Below are positions 13,358-25,941 of a stretch of 64,000 nucleotides of DNA, one piece after another. The stretch's first letter is position 1. Every line of letters begins with the position of its first letter. The position numbers and the translations under genes were made by a program. Source of the stretch: Atopsyche davidsoni (lineage: Eukaryota; Arthropoda; Insecta; Trichoptera; Hydrobiosidae); NCBI GenBank assembly GCA_022113835.1, contig JAILWY010000027.1, positions 12,960,501-13,024,500 on the forward strand, read 5' to 3'. The notes under the pieces were generated by a model, which made no database searches, was not told where the DNA came from, and saw only the letters and a program-made list of their open reading frames with translations.

Positions 13358-13587
13358 CACTGGGGACCTTCTTAACTGTACTGTTGCATTCATTCAACAT
13401 TTTGGAGGAGTCGACACGCTTACAAATACGGAAATGGTTTTTATTTTTCTTTCAAAATATCATTTTAGAAAGGAAGTGCTCTTCATTGTCACGTTTACAT
13501 TGACCCCTTAACATATCTTCAAATTATGTAATTAATTTAATCATGCCCGTGTATGCCTTTATTAACTTATACACACCGTATTGGCAG

Positions 13588-13775
13588 GGTTGTGGCTCAG
13601 TGGTTAGAGCGTAGCTTCGGTCAAGAGATCCTCGGTCTGATCTGCGTCCTAACAGGTGAATCCCAAACTGCCATGGGTTCACGCTTTTTTCAGTTTGGTC
13701 AAAGGTTTGTATTGACAAAACACGACTCAAGTACAAACTGTTTTAACATATATATATTTATATATATATTATAAA
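13588..13775 (+). mobile_element. tRNA-derived SINE-like unit
   Basis: The head reads GGTTGTGGCTCAGTGG followed by TTAGAGCG. It matches the Pol III A-box pattern of a tRNA D-arm (TGGCTCAGTGG at 13,593-13,603). Weak B-box-like stretches follow: AGGTGAATCCC near 13,655 and GGGTTCACG near 13,676. The unit ends in an AT-rich, TATATA-containing tail. No complete cloverleaf can be drawn with confidence, which argues for a tRNA-derived SINE or tRNA pseudogene rather than a working tRNA. Confidence 0.5.
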
Positions 13776-14432
13776 ACTATAAATATTTAATACATTTAAG
13801 TTTAGGATTAGTCTGTTACATTAGAAGTTCACACTGAAGTCAAAAATATAAGATGCATGTTAGCCATGAGTCTGCAAGTCCCGGTCTCCAGCTTTCGCCC
13901 CGCGCGGCCTGCGGAGGCGGCGTGTGGGCTCTGATGTATTTGGGGACTCCGCCGGCTTACCCTTCGGAATAAATCTATAGCCGCCGCGCACTACTCGACA
14001 ATCATCGCACATCAGAGGCGCTGTTTTGCTCAGGACTCCCGAAGGATCTAATCGAGATCGAGACCACCCGTGTCTAAAGTCCTATAGGCGGCAACGACGC
14101 GACTGACAAGTTTACTATGCTCATTTTTTTAATCGTTAATTATTATTCGATTTATTAAAACTACTATTGCGTTATTGGGAAATGGTTAGCACTTAAAAGT
14201 TACCGTTTTCAAATCTGGGTATCTAATTCGAATATAAATTTCGCAAAACGTTGCGCTTGTCAGATTCATATCTCTTTTTTAAAAATACTTATATGCCTGA
14301 TTTTTCCATTAATTCCGCTGACACGGCATTGGGCTTTGTTATAGTATATTATTGACTTGTGAGTGCGAGCTTATATTTAAAATAAAATCGATATAATTAA
14401 CCACGCTTTGTAGTAAGTCAAATATAAGTAAT
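13776..14432. other. Non-coding stretch without recognised gene
   Basis: A GC-richer patch near 13,870-14,100 has stops in all frames within short distances and no recognised product. Confidence 0.45.
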
Positions 14433-14606
14433 CAATATTTTTGACAGAGAGTACTTGGTGGAATTCCATTTTAATATTTTAAATAAAATACTTGAATGAT
14501 ATTTTCCACTTGTTAATTTTTATTGGTGACCGGTTTCGCCAACCTTGTGACGTGACATGTGGAAAATTTCACTCAAGTATTTTATTTAAAATATTAAGTA
14601 AAATAT
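14433..14606 (+). repeat. Dispersed fold-back repeat family, most complete copy
   Basis: The copy opens with CAATATTTTTGACAGAGAGT, then GTGGAATTCCATTTTAATATT. An inverted pair follows: the AATATTTTAAATAAAATACTTGA to ATTTTCCAC stretch on the left mirrors GTGGAAAATTTCACTCAAG to AAAATATTAA on the right. Between the arms lies the diagnostic core TTATTGGTGACCGGTTTCGC. The arms are about 45 nt with few mismatches. There is no coding capacity, so a non-autonomous fold-back element is the best reading. Related copies lie at 10.8, 40.6, 44.4 and 60.4 kb. Confidence 0.75.
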
Positions 14607-17600
14607 CACAAATTTTTAATTAACGTCAAAACAAAATTCAGGTAACTTACGCCAACTTAATTTTATGCAACCGGCCCTGAATGAGCTCACCCAATATCAG
14701 CGCTCTTTAAAAGTCAAGATTGAAGTTTATTTTTCTTAGTAAAAGCTATATTTATGCGTAAGAGAATGGAGATAGCTGATTGTAAATAAAATATAAGTCA
14801 GGAGTGAAATTTATGCTCGTCGGTGAATTGTTGGTAAATTAATTATCATCGTCGTTTCATAAATAATTCTTAACAATTTTTTTAATCACTGTTTAAAGAA
14901 AGTGGCTTATCCGCGTGTCGGAGATCGCTGTCTGCCTTGTAGATTCTGGAATTATTCATCGCCGTGCAGAAGCAGAGCCTCGAGCGTGCTCACAAGCTCG
15001 TATCGCGGCTTGGCTATTACTCTATTTACAAAAATCTGCAAACTTCCAACGTTATAATTTTGCTATCTTATTAGACGACTGCTGTTATTATCACAATAAT
15101 ATGCTTTCGCATTGCATTGCCTGCGCCTCACGGCGCATAATTGATAAGATAATTAAGTATAAATTTAAAATCAACCATAAAACAAGAAATCGAAACAATA
15201 TCCTGCAATATATTCTCCATTACCTGAGACGGCACAGCATAAATATACCGTTAGGATTGCGGTGCATCCAGTCGCCTACTCGTTACGCGCTGCCTGCCTA
15301 CTGTACCTGTACATGTTGTGTGCTATTCACATGACAACGTCGCTCTTGCGTTCTGTCCGCACGTTTCGCTGCAATTGCGCCCCGTTTCCTTATTTCGAAT
15401 GGGATTCTGCGAGATGTCCGGCCTGGGCGGGGACGCTCCTCGCGGAGACTCCTGCGGGCGCGGGTGACGGCATTGCGCATGCGAAGGCCGTCCCCATTGT
15501 TTCGCCGAATACCGTCAGGTGTACCGACGCTCGAGACGGCGAACAATTGAATGTATGTGCATAATCTTCATATCTGCTGCCGCGCTGCTGTCCGAGAGTG
15601 CACCTACTCGAAGTCTTCGGCGCGAATGCTGTCGGGAGAATCTGTGCAAATCTATTCTCAGGCTGCCCATTCGAGTTATAATTATTTCTTTATTACGCCA
15701 AATTATCAATCGGTTCTACACGACTGCACTATATTTTTAGCAATATTCAAATTCACAGTTTCGATTCCCGTTTATATTGTATTGCTTCCGTGTAATGACT
15801 ATGAAGGATCGGCTCGATATCCGTTATAATCCAGCGCGGAGTCTATTTCTAGCGGGCGAGGGAAGGGGCGTCGGCCAATTTTGAAAATATCATGTTACCG
15901 GTAAACTTCTTTGTTTATTTTCAGCTTTACTGTAAAACTAAAACTCCCATCATTACGCGAAATGAAACACGATAACAAGGGTAATGCGTTTGCGTTCTAC
16001 AAATTCGCCAACCGCTATGGACGCTTATATAAACAGTTTTCAAAAGTTATTCGACCGGTGGCACAGATTTTATCTCGAATCATGCTATATATGAATCGCG
16101 GCGGATTTCTCGGCGTCCATTATGCGGTAAGCTGAGTTTCCTCCCTGATGCCTGCGGGAACGGAACGGGCGCAGTCATCACTCATCGATCTCCCGCACCG
16201 CCTTACGCGACCGCTCAGCTCTCCGGGACTTCATTCAGCAGGAGTGGACTAATATAGTGTATCCCACAGCCGGAGTCGCCCGACCCTGGTGACTCGCGGG
16301 ACGAGCTCCCCGTCGCCACTCGGCGTCGGCGGATGCTCGTGCGTAGAAACCATTTCGTAATGGTGGCTTGACTTAGCTAGCTCATACAAATTCAAAACAC
16401 AGCGCTCCGACTACCGTGCCAATTGTCTCCGAACGAGACCGGTGTACGTTAGCTTCAAAGAAAGTCTCGGCTCGGGCGTGAAATTATATCAACTCGTACT
16501 TGGAACGTCAATAAGAGATTTACTTATTCTAACAATATGGACTGTTTGGACGCAAACGGAGGCGTCATAATGGCCTAACCTTTGTGCAGTCTTATTCGTC
16601 AATTCTGCCGCGTATGGTGGCGAGTAATTTGATACCGTCCTTGTGATTGACCTTATCGTTTTGGAAGATTGTTTTTCTGTCTGGCCCGCGTCTCGCGGAT
16701 CCTCGCCCGTACGCGCCGCCGTGCGTGCAGCCCGCACCCGGCCGAGGCCGGAGACTGTGGGTGATGGACTCGCTTTTCGAGATTTATTGCTCGAGTGCGA
16801 TAAATAATCTCACCTCCTACCCGTCTAGGCACGCCTCACCTTGGCTCTTGTCGCAGTATTTATGCAACGCATCGCAAGATAAAGCCACTTTTCAATCTAT
16901 CGAACATTACTATCGTCATTTTTTATAAGTGCTGGAAAATTGCGAGAAGCATCACGAATAAATTTCTTTATCTTGTAAACATAATTACTTAGATCGACAT
17001 GTCACATTTTTAATAATGATGGTCGTATATAATTAAATTTATTTATTTTAGATAAAAAAAACTAGTTATGGTATTTTTTCGAAACGTATCTTGAACGTTA
17101 TCAACTCTTGTGTAGAGCTTTTGATTTTTTTCATTTTCCTGTTGAATTGAAGACAAGATGAAAGCTGCAGTATATTTTACGAACAAACATTCTACAAATA
17201 AATTATTTTTTCCAAGTACGTTTAGAACCGACGCATTACCGTTAAATTTTCACCTCGATCGTCCTAACGGTCGAAAGCTGTTCCATGGCATAAAATATAG
17301 AAAATTGTCTCAGAGTTGACGAATTCACGTTGATATTTCAAGATCTTCGAGTTTTGATATTATTGCACAAGGCATTTGATATTTTTATTGCAAGCAAAAA
17401 ATCGCCTTTTTCAAATAATATTTGGCATCATGAATATGAAATACCATCACGTGTGTACTAAAGCTGACATCATAACGCTGTCGCGGAGTGAGGCGTGCGT
17501 CGCGTGCGTCGCGTGCGACTGCAGTAAGCCAGGATTCGGACAAAATATCGTTAGCGATTTTAATATTCTCCAACAAAACTAACTTGCGTTGTTTTTTAAG

Positions 17601-20600
17601 ACTTATAGAGGTTTCCTTTCATCTTTTTTATATTATAGTTTTTTTTCTTTTTCTTTTCATATTTTCACTATTATATAGCTGTAGTTATAATGGATGCGCA
17701 TATTTTTATACTTCAACAATGCCTAAATGGGAGTTATGTTGCTATTTTTTACCGTTAGGTTATTTTTTTTACGATCGATTCTTGTTAAGCCTATATTATT
17801 CTTGAACATATTGATTGTACAACATATACGATAATAATCCCACCGGCGGTAATTCTCCACCGACCCCGAGACCGTCGGGACCACGTCCCGTGTGCGTACC
17901 TTCGCCTCTCTCGCGGGCGGTAACGTTTTTGTATACTCGCAAGTGTGGTTAGTCTTACCCGACAAACTCGGCAGCTAAGAGAAATGTTTTAGTACAATCG
18001 TGGAACATATTTTCCACTTTGTCGTTTAGTTATTCTCGACCATTAAGCGGTCTATTAACGTTTAGTGTTTCCGCGAAACTCGCAATCCTAGACCCGGATG
18101 TCGATGTTAAACTAAAACTAATATCAGATTAGTATTTAAAAAAAAAAACTGATTTCCCTGTTATTAAGTATTCTTCTAGTTTACGCAGATACACTGTCGC
18201 GGTGAAGTCTTAGTCGAATGGATAGAATAGCTCTTATTATTGTATTTCGTCAGTATGTTTCTTGCACAATTATCGTAATTTCGCAGACGTCCCTTTTCCC
18301 TGTGAGGCATTCCTCAGGGGCGTCGCTTTCGTTTTAGGGAAATTCCTCGTTTCTCGGCTTTACTCGAAGATGGCGCGATCGACATTGACATATCATTGAT
18401 TTGTATTCGGCGGAGCGTCTTTATCTCCGATGCGGCGAATTCTTTAGTCAGGTGTGCTGGCGCGCTTTGCCTGGACAGCAAGGAAATAATACGTCGTCTC
18501 TTCCCTAGCAAAATAGCTCCCTGTACAATTTAACTAAGTAATTCTATAAACAAATAAAATTGCGTGAATAGATACAAATCGTATCCAACTTTTACACACT
18601 TATAAATAAAGTGGTTTATTTTAAAAATATTTTCTTTATTCAACATAATTAGTATAACGTGTAATGTATTTTCAAATAAGGCGCAATCACGTGCAATGCA
18701 ACCGTACGTCCGTTGTTTAGTTTTGTTGATTGTGTCCAGCAATCGCAGTACGCTCCCGCACGAGTTAATCAATGAATTGTTGAAAAATGGTGTAGGAAGT
18801 CACGGCCAGCCCGCTGGAGTCACTCTCCAGCGCTGCCGCCATTTCCGACGTATTGACACGCTCGGGTACGAGTATTCGGCTCGGCCGGCATTGAGCGTGG
18901 CCAGGCTCGCTGAGCGGCGCGGGAGAAAGGTCAAGTCTCTCACTCTCGATTCAGCTAATCACGATAAACCGCCAATAATAATAAATTGTAAATTCACGTC
19001 GGTCGTTCCGGGGCTTCCGTTCGAGGGAGCGGATATGTCGAAATTGTCGAGTCTGGGTGTGTGCGGCGACTCGGCCGTCGACAAGACGAGTCGAATGTCC
19101 ATCCGAAATAACCGATGCTTAAGGAAATATTATACAGCATACTTAGCAAAAGCTCTTGCTCCGTCCACAACTCGACCGGGATTAATATTCAATGGTTTTA
19201 ACTGTCAATTTTTATCCGAGTGTTATCAGATTCGAATTAAAGGTTAATTGTAGGCTTATACCCCCGTCATTTTGATCATAGATTAAATCTGAAGCTAACA
19301 AAACCATCTTTAAAGTTTCGATGTTGTCGGAACCTTGATTAATAGAATTACAAATGGTGAAACATTTGTACGAAAACGAGTTGAATTAAATTTTTCTCAA
19401 GTATTGTGTCGGGAAATTTTATAAAACCGCTCCAAAACTCGAACGTCGGTCGACTATGGTAAATAAAATCATATACCGCTGTCTTTAATACGAATTTTAG
19501 AAAATAAAAAATAATTCACAAATAACGAATCAATCGAAAAAATTTACATCTTCGTATTTTTCATTTGATGTTTATATATATATATATTATTACTTTCACC
19601 AAAGTTGGCTCCACTTTTACACAGCGCATATAACGGTCTACGCACAAATAATTTTATTAATTGGAACTTTTAATGAGTAGCCCATATACAACAACGCCAT
19701 GAATAAAGATTACCTACCGAGTTTTCAGAATGCATTATCGCCGTGTCTATAAGAATGCAACGCTACCGACTCGCTCTGCGTGGCCGCAAATGGACTTCGT
19801 CATGAATAATCATGGGGTTTGTCGCGAAAGCTGGCGACGGAGTGTGCACCTCGAGGTCTGCCTCGGTTTCTGGCGCTAAAAAATGATCTTTGACGATGGC
19901 GCTCCGTAATTTCAGCGGCAAAACGAGCTCGTTTGTATTAACACTGAACAAAAACAACCTTTATAAGTCCTGATAAAGGAACCATACGGTTCGCTAGGGA
20001 AGTGACGACAATCGATTCGTACGCTATTGACTATCGATACTTTTGATTTGCGCACATATATTTTGGACGGTTGCCCTAATTTAAAAAAAATAAGCTTACC
20101 TTATGAGGCAAGCCAGATTTCTGGGCGTATGCAGTGCCGCTACATGCCAAGTCACCGACAGGTTGTCCTACAATTCTCTAAATACGGTTGATGGTTCTAT
20201 GCTACAACTTCAGGGACCAGGTTTGTGTTACAAGGATATAACATTTATTCTTACAAAATATATTTCCTAGTGATCGTTGTATCTAAGAAAGCACCAATTT
20301 TTAATAAATTAAAAATGTCGTTTTTTCCTATTTGTTTTAAGTAAATGGTAAACATAATTCTTGTGCTGAAAAAAATTACTACTAGTTACAGATTTGTCAT
20401 CCAAACCTGCCTCAATTTCAATGGAAAGTGGTAAAATATAATGCTGACCAGTAGAACCGCACCAAGAAATAACGACTTTATTCATGTTCAATATTCAATA
20501 GAATAAAATGTAAATTTCAATCTCATACGTCTGAAGTACTCTCGCATAGAGGATATTATTCTGATTCATTGTAAGCATAAATTATTTTTTTCTCTTAAGG

Positions 20601-23600
20601 TCTCATTGAATAATAAATGATAATCATCGTGAAGCACGCGTGATTTGAATGCACGCCTGCAATTAGACATCATCATCGTTATCAGCCGGCATTTTTCCTC
20701 TCACCCGATCGTTTGCAATTAAAGAATGCATTAAAATATAGACAGTGTGATTTCCTGTTTTCTGCAATCTGCGGCGCATAATGGTAATTACTTTTTGTAC
20801 AAATTTATATCCCCATCTCTGGAACCGCAAATAAGAGTGATAATTACAATTCGTAACTATTAAATAATTTAATTACAAAACAATAGCCCGAGAGTATATT
20901 TATTCTGTATGTTACACAGTAATTTTTATTTATATTCGTTATATCCTCCTACAAAATCTCTAAGAAACTGGATGGCCTACTTTACTGTCGATGTTCTGGT
21001 AAACCTTTAAAACTAATTTATTTGAGAGCTTCGTAACTTCTTGGTTGATGAGCAAATTTCTATGTAATCGTGTACTATACAAATGTATATGGTATAATTA
21101 CTGAAGTAGACTTAATTTTCTAAAAAAATGCAGTTTCATGATTTGATTATTCCGCACATAATGTACATTTTACAATAGAAAAATTGCCCGAACATTTTAA
21201 TAATGTGAATTCTTTTTACTGTTAATGGCAATTTGAAATCATAACATAACACATAAGATGTACTGGTGTGTAGAAATTTAATATTGATCTTCTTTAAAAC
21301 AGTTTTTGTTTGCAATGAAAAAATATTGCTTTTAATATGATATTGTTATTTAGAAAACATAAGCACACATCATTAAAATGTTATATGAGTCTATTGTTTA
21401 ATCGTAACTTTAGTTCAAACTGTCCAATTGAATAAATAACTTTTCCCAGCTAGGGTTGGGTTAGGTTGTGCCGCTGACTGTAGGTGATCAATGCTTCTAC
21501 AGTTTCCGCCAGGTGTAACCGCTGCATTTTTAATAATTGAACTTATTTTTTCGTCATTTACATCTTCGAATCACTTATACCACCTGCGTCGTACAAATGT
21601 ACCTCGTGAGTAACAACAATATGGAGCTGAACAATGTCGTATTTTATATTTATATTATATTACACAACAGGTGCAATCGTTAAACACACTCACACCTGTT
21701 ATTTTAACAAAGTGTTCTAATACCATTCGTAACATGCGACTTATTCATATATACGCTTGGCGATCTGATATGATGCATGACAATATCTTTGATTTATCGA
21801 TGTCATTTTGGTTTCAGTTTGATCGTAATATTCAGAGTCGACCATGACAACATGTATCACTTTTATTTTGTGATTTTATAACCAGTTCGCCAGAAAAACT
21901 GGACAGGGGACGACGGGCTATGACGTCAATAAACCCCTAAATGCTCACTTGCTCACTGCGTCTCTTTACAAGCCTCGAGGTAGTTTCGACCGAGAGTTGT
22001 TGATGGAATATGTGTCTCGCTAGTGCAGTGCTGCCTGCCTTGAGCGCACTCACGACTCCGGAAGCGATGCTCCTCTCGCGCTAAACAAATAGCGGCTCTA
22101 GATTTGCATCCATTTACGGATTTTATTGAATCACAGCGCCTACTGCTCGGTCAAACGCGATCTCTGCACGATGAATATTCGAAAACACACGCGAGGCCAT
22201 CCCAAACTACCAATTATTCCAGCGCGTATCTATTGGAGGCCAATAGCCCCGCGTGGTATTTACCGATACTCGATATTGCATACGAGCAACGTACCTCTGC
22301 GAAACAAAACAAAAGTGTGTTATTTAAAATATGAAATTATTGTTGATGTGTTCATAGAATAACAATACAATATACTCTCAACCGAGAATAGAATAATATA
22401 CATTTCACTGCGTCGGAGCTGCACGTCACGGCAGTGCCAGTTCAGTGTGATTTATTTCACCTTTCTCAAATATGTTGCTGTATCCGTAGACCTTAAGTGG
22501 ATAGCAATTACAGTGCTCGATCAACTACTATGAAGCATATTTTTATTGATGATTTACATGCATTTAAAATTTTCATAATTATTAAATAACCGCTTTGCTG
22601 TTTGTAAAAACTTTCTCGTCGGATTGCGTACGCTGTGAGGTTATTCTATTATTAATTCATGTTGTTGACGATGATTCGGTACTAAGTACTTGGCAAATGT
22701 TAAATTCAACTCAACTGCCCGTGTAATCTGAGGTGTCAAAAATCAGCGTCCAATGAACATCGTTAGTACCAATATCACTTTGTTGCTACACTCAAATCTA
22801 ACTCCTGCAAAAAGTTGTTTTTTCACACATATTTTTCTCTACACAAACTCAATTACAAAAATAGAGAAATCCATAACTTAGGTAAATAAACAAAAAGAAA
22901 ATAAATAATCTTAAATGTTAAATTATTTGTTTATAGCTTAGAAATCATGCGTGACTGCTTCCATATTTCTTGAGAAGATGCTTTTTCAACGATCCCTTTA
23001 AATATCAGTTTTCAACAATCTTGTGCAATGTTTGCGGAGGGAGCTCTTTTGTTCGATTCGTCCTGTAGCAGATTTTTTTTTTATCAAGAATATTATGATT
23101 TATTACTAATTAGTATGTCTTCTATATTAACATATTTTACAAAAATGTAATTGTACATCGGGTATAAAATACACAAATTCATGCAAACATCGAATTATGT
23201 ATCTGTTACATCCAAATTAAGATTGACGATGTTTACTTTTACTTTAATTGTCGTATTTTTTTCCAATTACGATTTTCCTTTAGCTTTTTTAGTTCTGAAA
23301 TATTGTTATTATGTATTTTTTTCCGAGATTGTCCTTTAAATTTGCAATCTTATAAACGTAAATGTATTTTTCTGTGCACTTGGGAGAATTGTATTCGGCC
23401 AGTGCATAAAGTGCGTCCTGCCGCCCGAGCGAGGTGCGCCGCTAGCAGAGGAGCTCACCTGCCGCAGATTGCGGGACGCACCTGCTCGCCCGCAGCTGCC
23501 GCGATCCCTGCTCTCCACGCTGCGGTCCCCAAACGGTGTTTCGTAAAAGAAACACATTCAGTTCTTTGTTTTGGTTCTACAATTCTGAAATGTCGACGAT

Positions 23601-24237
23601 TACTTAGTAAAACACAAAAGATGATTATTTACATTTTTAAAAGTTATTTTGTGTCGTTTTGTATAGTAAATTTAAAAAAAAATCCTTAGACCAAACTAAA
23701 AACTACTGTTTTCTTTGAAAACAAGATCTTATTTTTTTTTTTTTTTTAGCCGACACTATATAATTATCCGTAAATTTACATATAATTCAAAAAATAATGA
23801 AATTGAATAATTTAATATTAGATTGAATAAACGCTTATTTAAAGTCGAAAATGAAATCAGTATTTTTATAGTCCCGCGATGTCGGGCTGCGTGCGGCGAG
23901 TCGAGGACGCCGAGGGAAGGCCAGCGCCTCGCCAGATGTCTGCGGCGCTGCAGCACATGCCCACTCACAGTGGATGTTCAAAGTTTATTTTTAAGAATTT
24001 TGCAACGAGCGTTAAGCAAACCTTTTTAAAAGGATTCATGAAAGGATATCAGCGTAGTTGCGTGAGTAGAAATTGCAAAACCCATGTACAAAAAACACCA
24101 CTGTGGACAGGATTCAGTCAAGTGTTACTTGAATATCGTGCAGTCGCCCGGGCCGCCGGCCCCTGCAGTCTTCGCGCCGGAACAGGCTCGGCCCGTCCCC
24201 CCGCGGCGGGCCGGCCGGGGCGTGGGTCGGGCCCTGG
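14607..24237. other. Long non-coding stretch (about 9.6 kb)
   Basis: I see no gene here that I can support. Open frames of up to 183 codons (plus strand 18,696-19,247) have mixed codon use, no recognisable domain and no good splice context, so I treat them as chance. A perfect CRE octamer TGACGTCA lies at 21,921-21,928 in a slightly GC-richer segment. There are simple TA repeats near 19,575 and a poly-T run near 23,732-23,748. The stretch is probably intergenic or a long intron. Confidence 0.5.
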
Positions 24238-24290
24238 CGCCACCGCCACCGCCACCGCCACCGCCACCGCCACCGCCACCGCCACCGCCG
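24238..24290. repeat. Hexanucleotide repeat (CCACCG)n in a GC island
   Basis: About 8.5 hexamer units are present. A plus-strand frame across them reads a run of about 17 prolines within a Pro/Ala-rich open frame (24,084-24,383). A real poly-proline exon is possible, but the acceptor-like TATCGTGCAG near 24,140 is weak, no good donor follows, and no domain is visible. I therefore annotate only the repeat. Similar short CCACCG tracts occur near 48.03 and 53.73 kb. Confidence 0.9.
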
Positions 24291-25826
24291 CGGGCCGAGG
24301 TCCCCGCTCCCGTCCTGGCTGGCTCGTCACCCGCGCCCCTCCGCCCCTCGCACCCACGCGCACTACACATAATAATCAGCTAATTCGATTCCCAAGTAAA
24401 ACCTGCGGTCACTCGGTAACCCTTCATCCGGTGCCTAACCCACATCCGAGCGTCGGCGTCGATCGTCGGGCGATGGTGGAATAATTGCGTTTGGTTTTCT
24501 AGTTGCTCGAATCTCGGTTTGATTGAATTGATCGCTAACGAGAGAAGTCAATCTCGACTGTGACAGACTTTTTTCGAATCATTTCGTCATCACTTTTTAT
24601 GAAACTGTTGGCAATAGTCGCGAAAACTCGGTATTAACAACTCTGTGATACTTCAATAAGTGCGTTCTTCACAATCACGAAATAATTTTTTTCGTTTTTC
24701 GATGAGAGTTTGCCCTCGATTCTGCTTTTTTTTGGGCGTAATCGGGTTCAGCCACTTGCATTGTTCTACCAAAGAGTTTTCTTGTATCACAATGTACACA
24801 ATATATAAAATCTATACAATATATAAAATCAGTTCCTTTTATCGACTTGCATATTTTTTTGAGACTGCGCTTTCAATATAAAGTTAAATCTATTTAAGGT
24901 TCGAAAATTGCAAACCCTTGGACATATGCGAGAACGTTGGAAGCGTCTCGCTGCAATTCAAAATACCCTTATGTTAACTTTTGGACGCGCGGAGGATGCA
25001 TGCAATTTTTGAACTTTGAACCTTTCGTCTTTCACGTTGATAATTAAAGTTTTCTCTGCATCCTACGTGCCAGCACCGGGCATTGTCTCCCACGGGCAGG
25101 CGGGCGGACAGGTCGCCGGGGCGTGGGCCGCGGTGAAAGTGAAGCCCTTCCCGCCCCGCGCCGCCCGCGGATGTGCGGCTTCTGACGGATGATTTCGTTT
25201 CATAATCGGCTTTGCGCGCAAGCTTGCGGCTCCCCTCGCGAAAACTTCCCAGGTTCAGCCATGCCCGTCAGCGACGGCTCAATTTACTTCGTATCGCGTG
25301 ATTATTGGCAATTCTCGGTCTCGGTGCGTGTTTTAGTAGCAGCTCGGTGCTCCTTCACAAGTATATACAACCGATCGAGACGTCAATCCCAAACGCAGGT
25401 TTCGATCGCTAGGGGCGAAGGGCCATCGCTCTTCCCGTTGACCTGCCGGGATGTATTGAGATTCAACTGGAAATGTTCATATCTACCAGCGTGCGTGCTG
25501 GAAATTGGAAATCAGCGAAGTGTGCCTGTCAATAGTTTGAAATTTACGATTCTCTTCGTAATCCGTATGCATTCGACCGGGTCGTCGGTCCGTCGATAGC
25601 TCGAGCGGTAGCCGCAGGGCCGAAGCCGACCCGCCGGACAATAGTGAAACGAGATTACGCGCATAATGGATGCGTAACGGTGGGCATCCGCAACCCTCCG
25701 CGCATCCTTCACCGCCAGGATCGAGTTCATTACCGCACGCTGCGGTCAGCGGCACGCGCGACGGAAGCAGCGGGCGGCGGGCGGAGCGGCAGCAGACAAT
25801 GCGGCTATCAGCGCGCGGCGAGCAGT
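24291..25826. other. Non-coding stretch with GC-rich second half
   Basis: The GC content rises from about 25,060. Frames open on both strands through 25,190-26,160 look like composition effects, since they overlap each other antisense and show no recognisable product. Confidence 0.45.
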
Positions 25827-25941
25827 CAGGCAGCCAGGCAGCCAGGCAGCCAGGCAGCCAGGCAGCCAGGCAGCCAGGCAGCCAGGCAGCCAGGCAGCCA
25901 GGCAGCCAGGCAGCCAGGCAGCCAGGCAGCCAGCCAGGCAG
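25827..25941. repeat. 8-bp minisatellite (CAGGCAGC)n
   Basis: Thirteen near-identical octamers run from 25,827 to 25,930. A half unit CAGC and one more degenerate unit ending in GTC follow. Because eight is not a multiple of three, each strand reads through it in several frames: Gln-Pro-Gly-Ser-Gln-Ala-Ala-Arg on the plus strand, and Ala-Trp-Leu-Pro-Gly-Cys-Leu-Ala on the minus strand. It is placed in the middle of a CpG-rich island of about 1.1 kb (25,060-26,230). Confidence 0.95.

Noticed and set aside
12836..13511. Four overlapping Pro/Arg/Gly-rich ORFs of 150-182 codons
   Set aside because: They exist on both strands because the C-rich array has no stop codons. They are not supported by splice sites or domains.
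18696..19247. 183-codon plus-strand ORF
   Set aside because: No recognisable domain, mixed codon use and no splice or promoter context.
21450..21470. GGGTTGGGTTAGGTTG, resembling the insect telomere repeat TTAGG
   Set aside because: There is only about one clean TTAGG unit, with no array.
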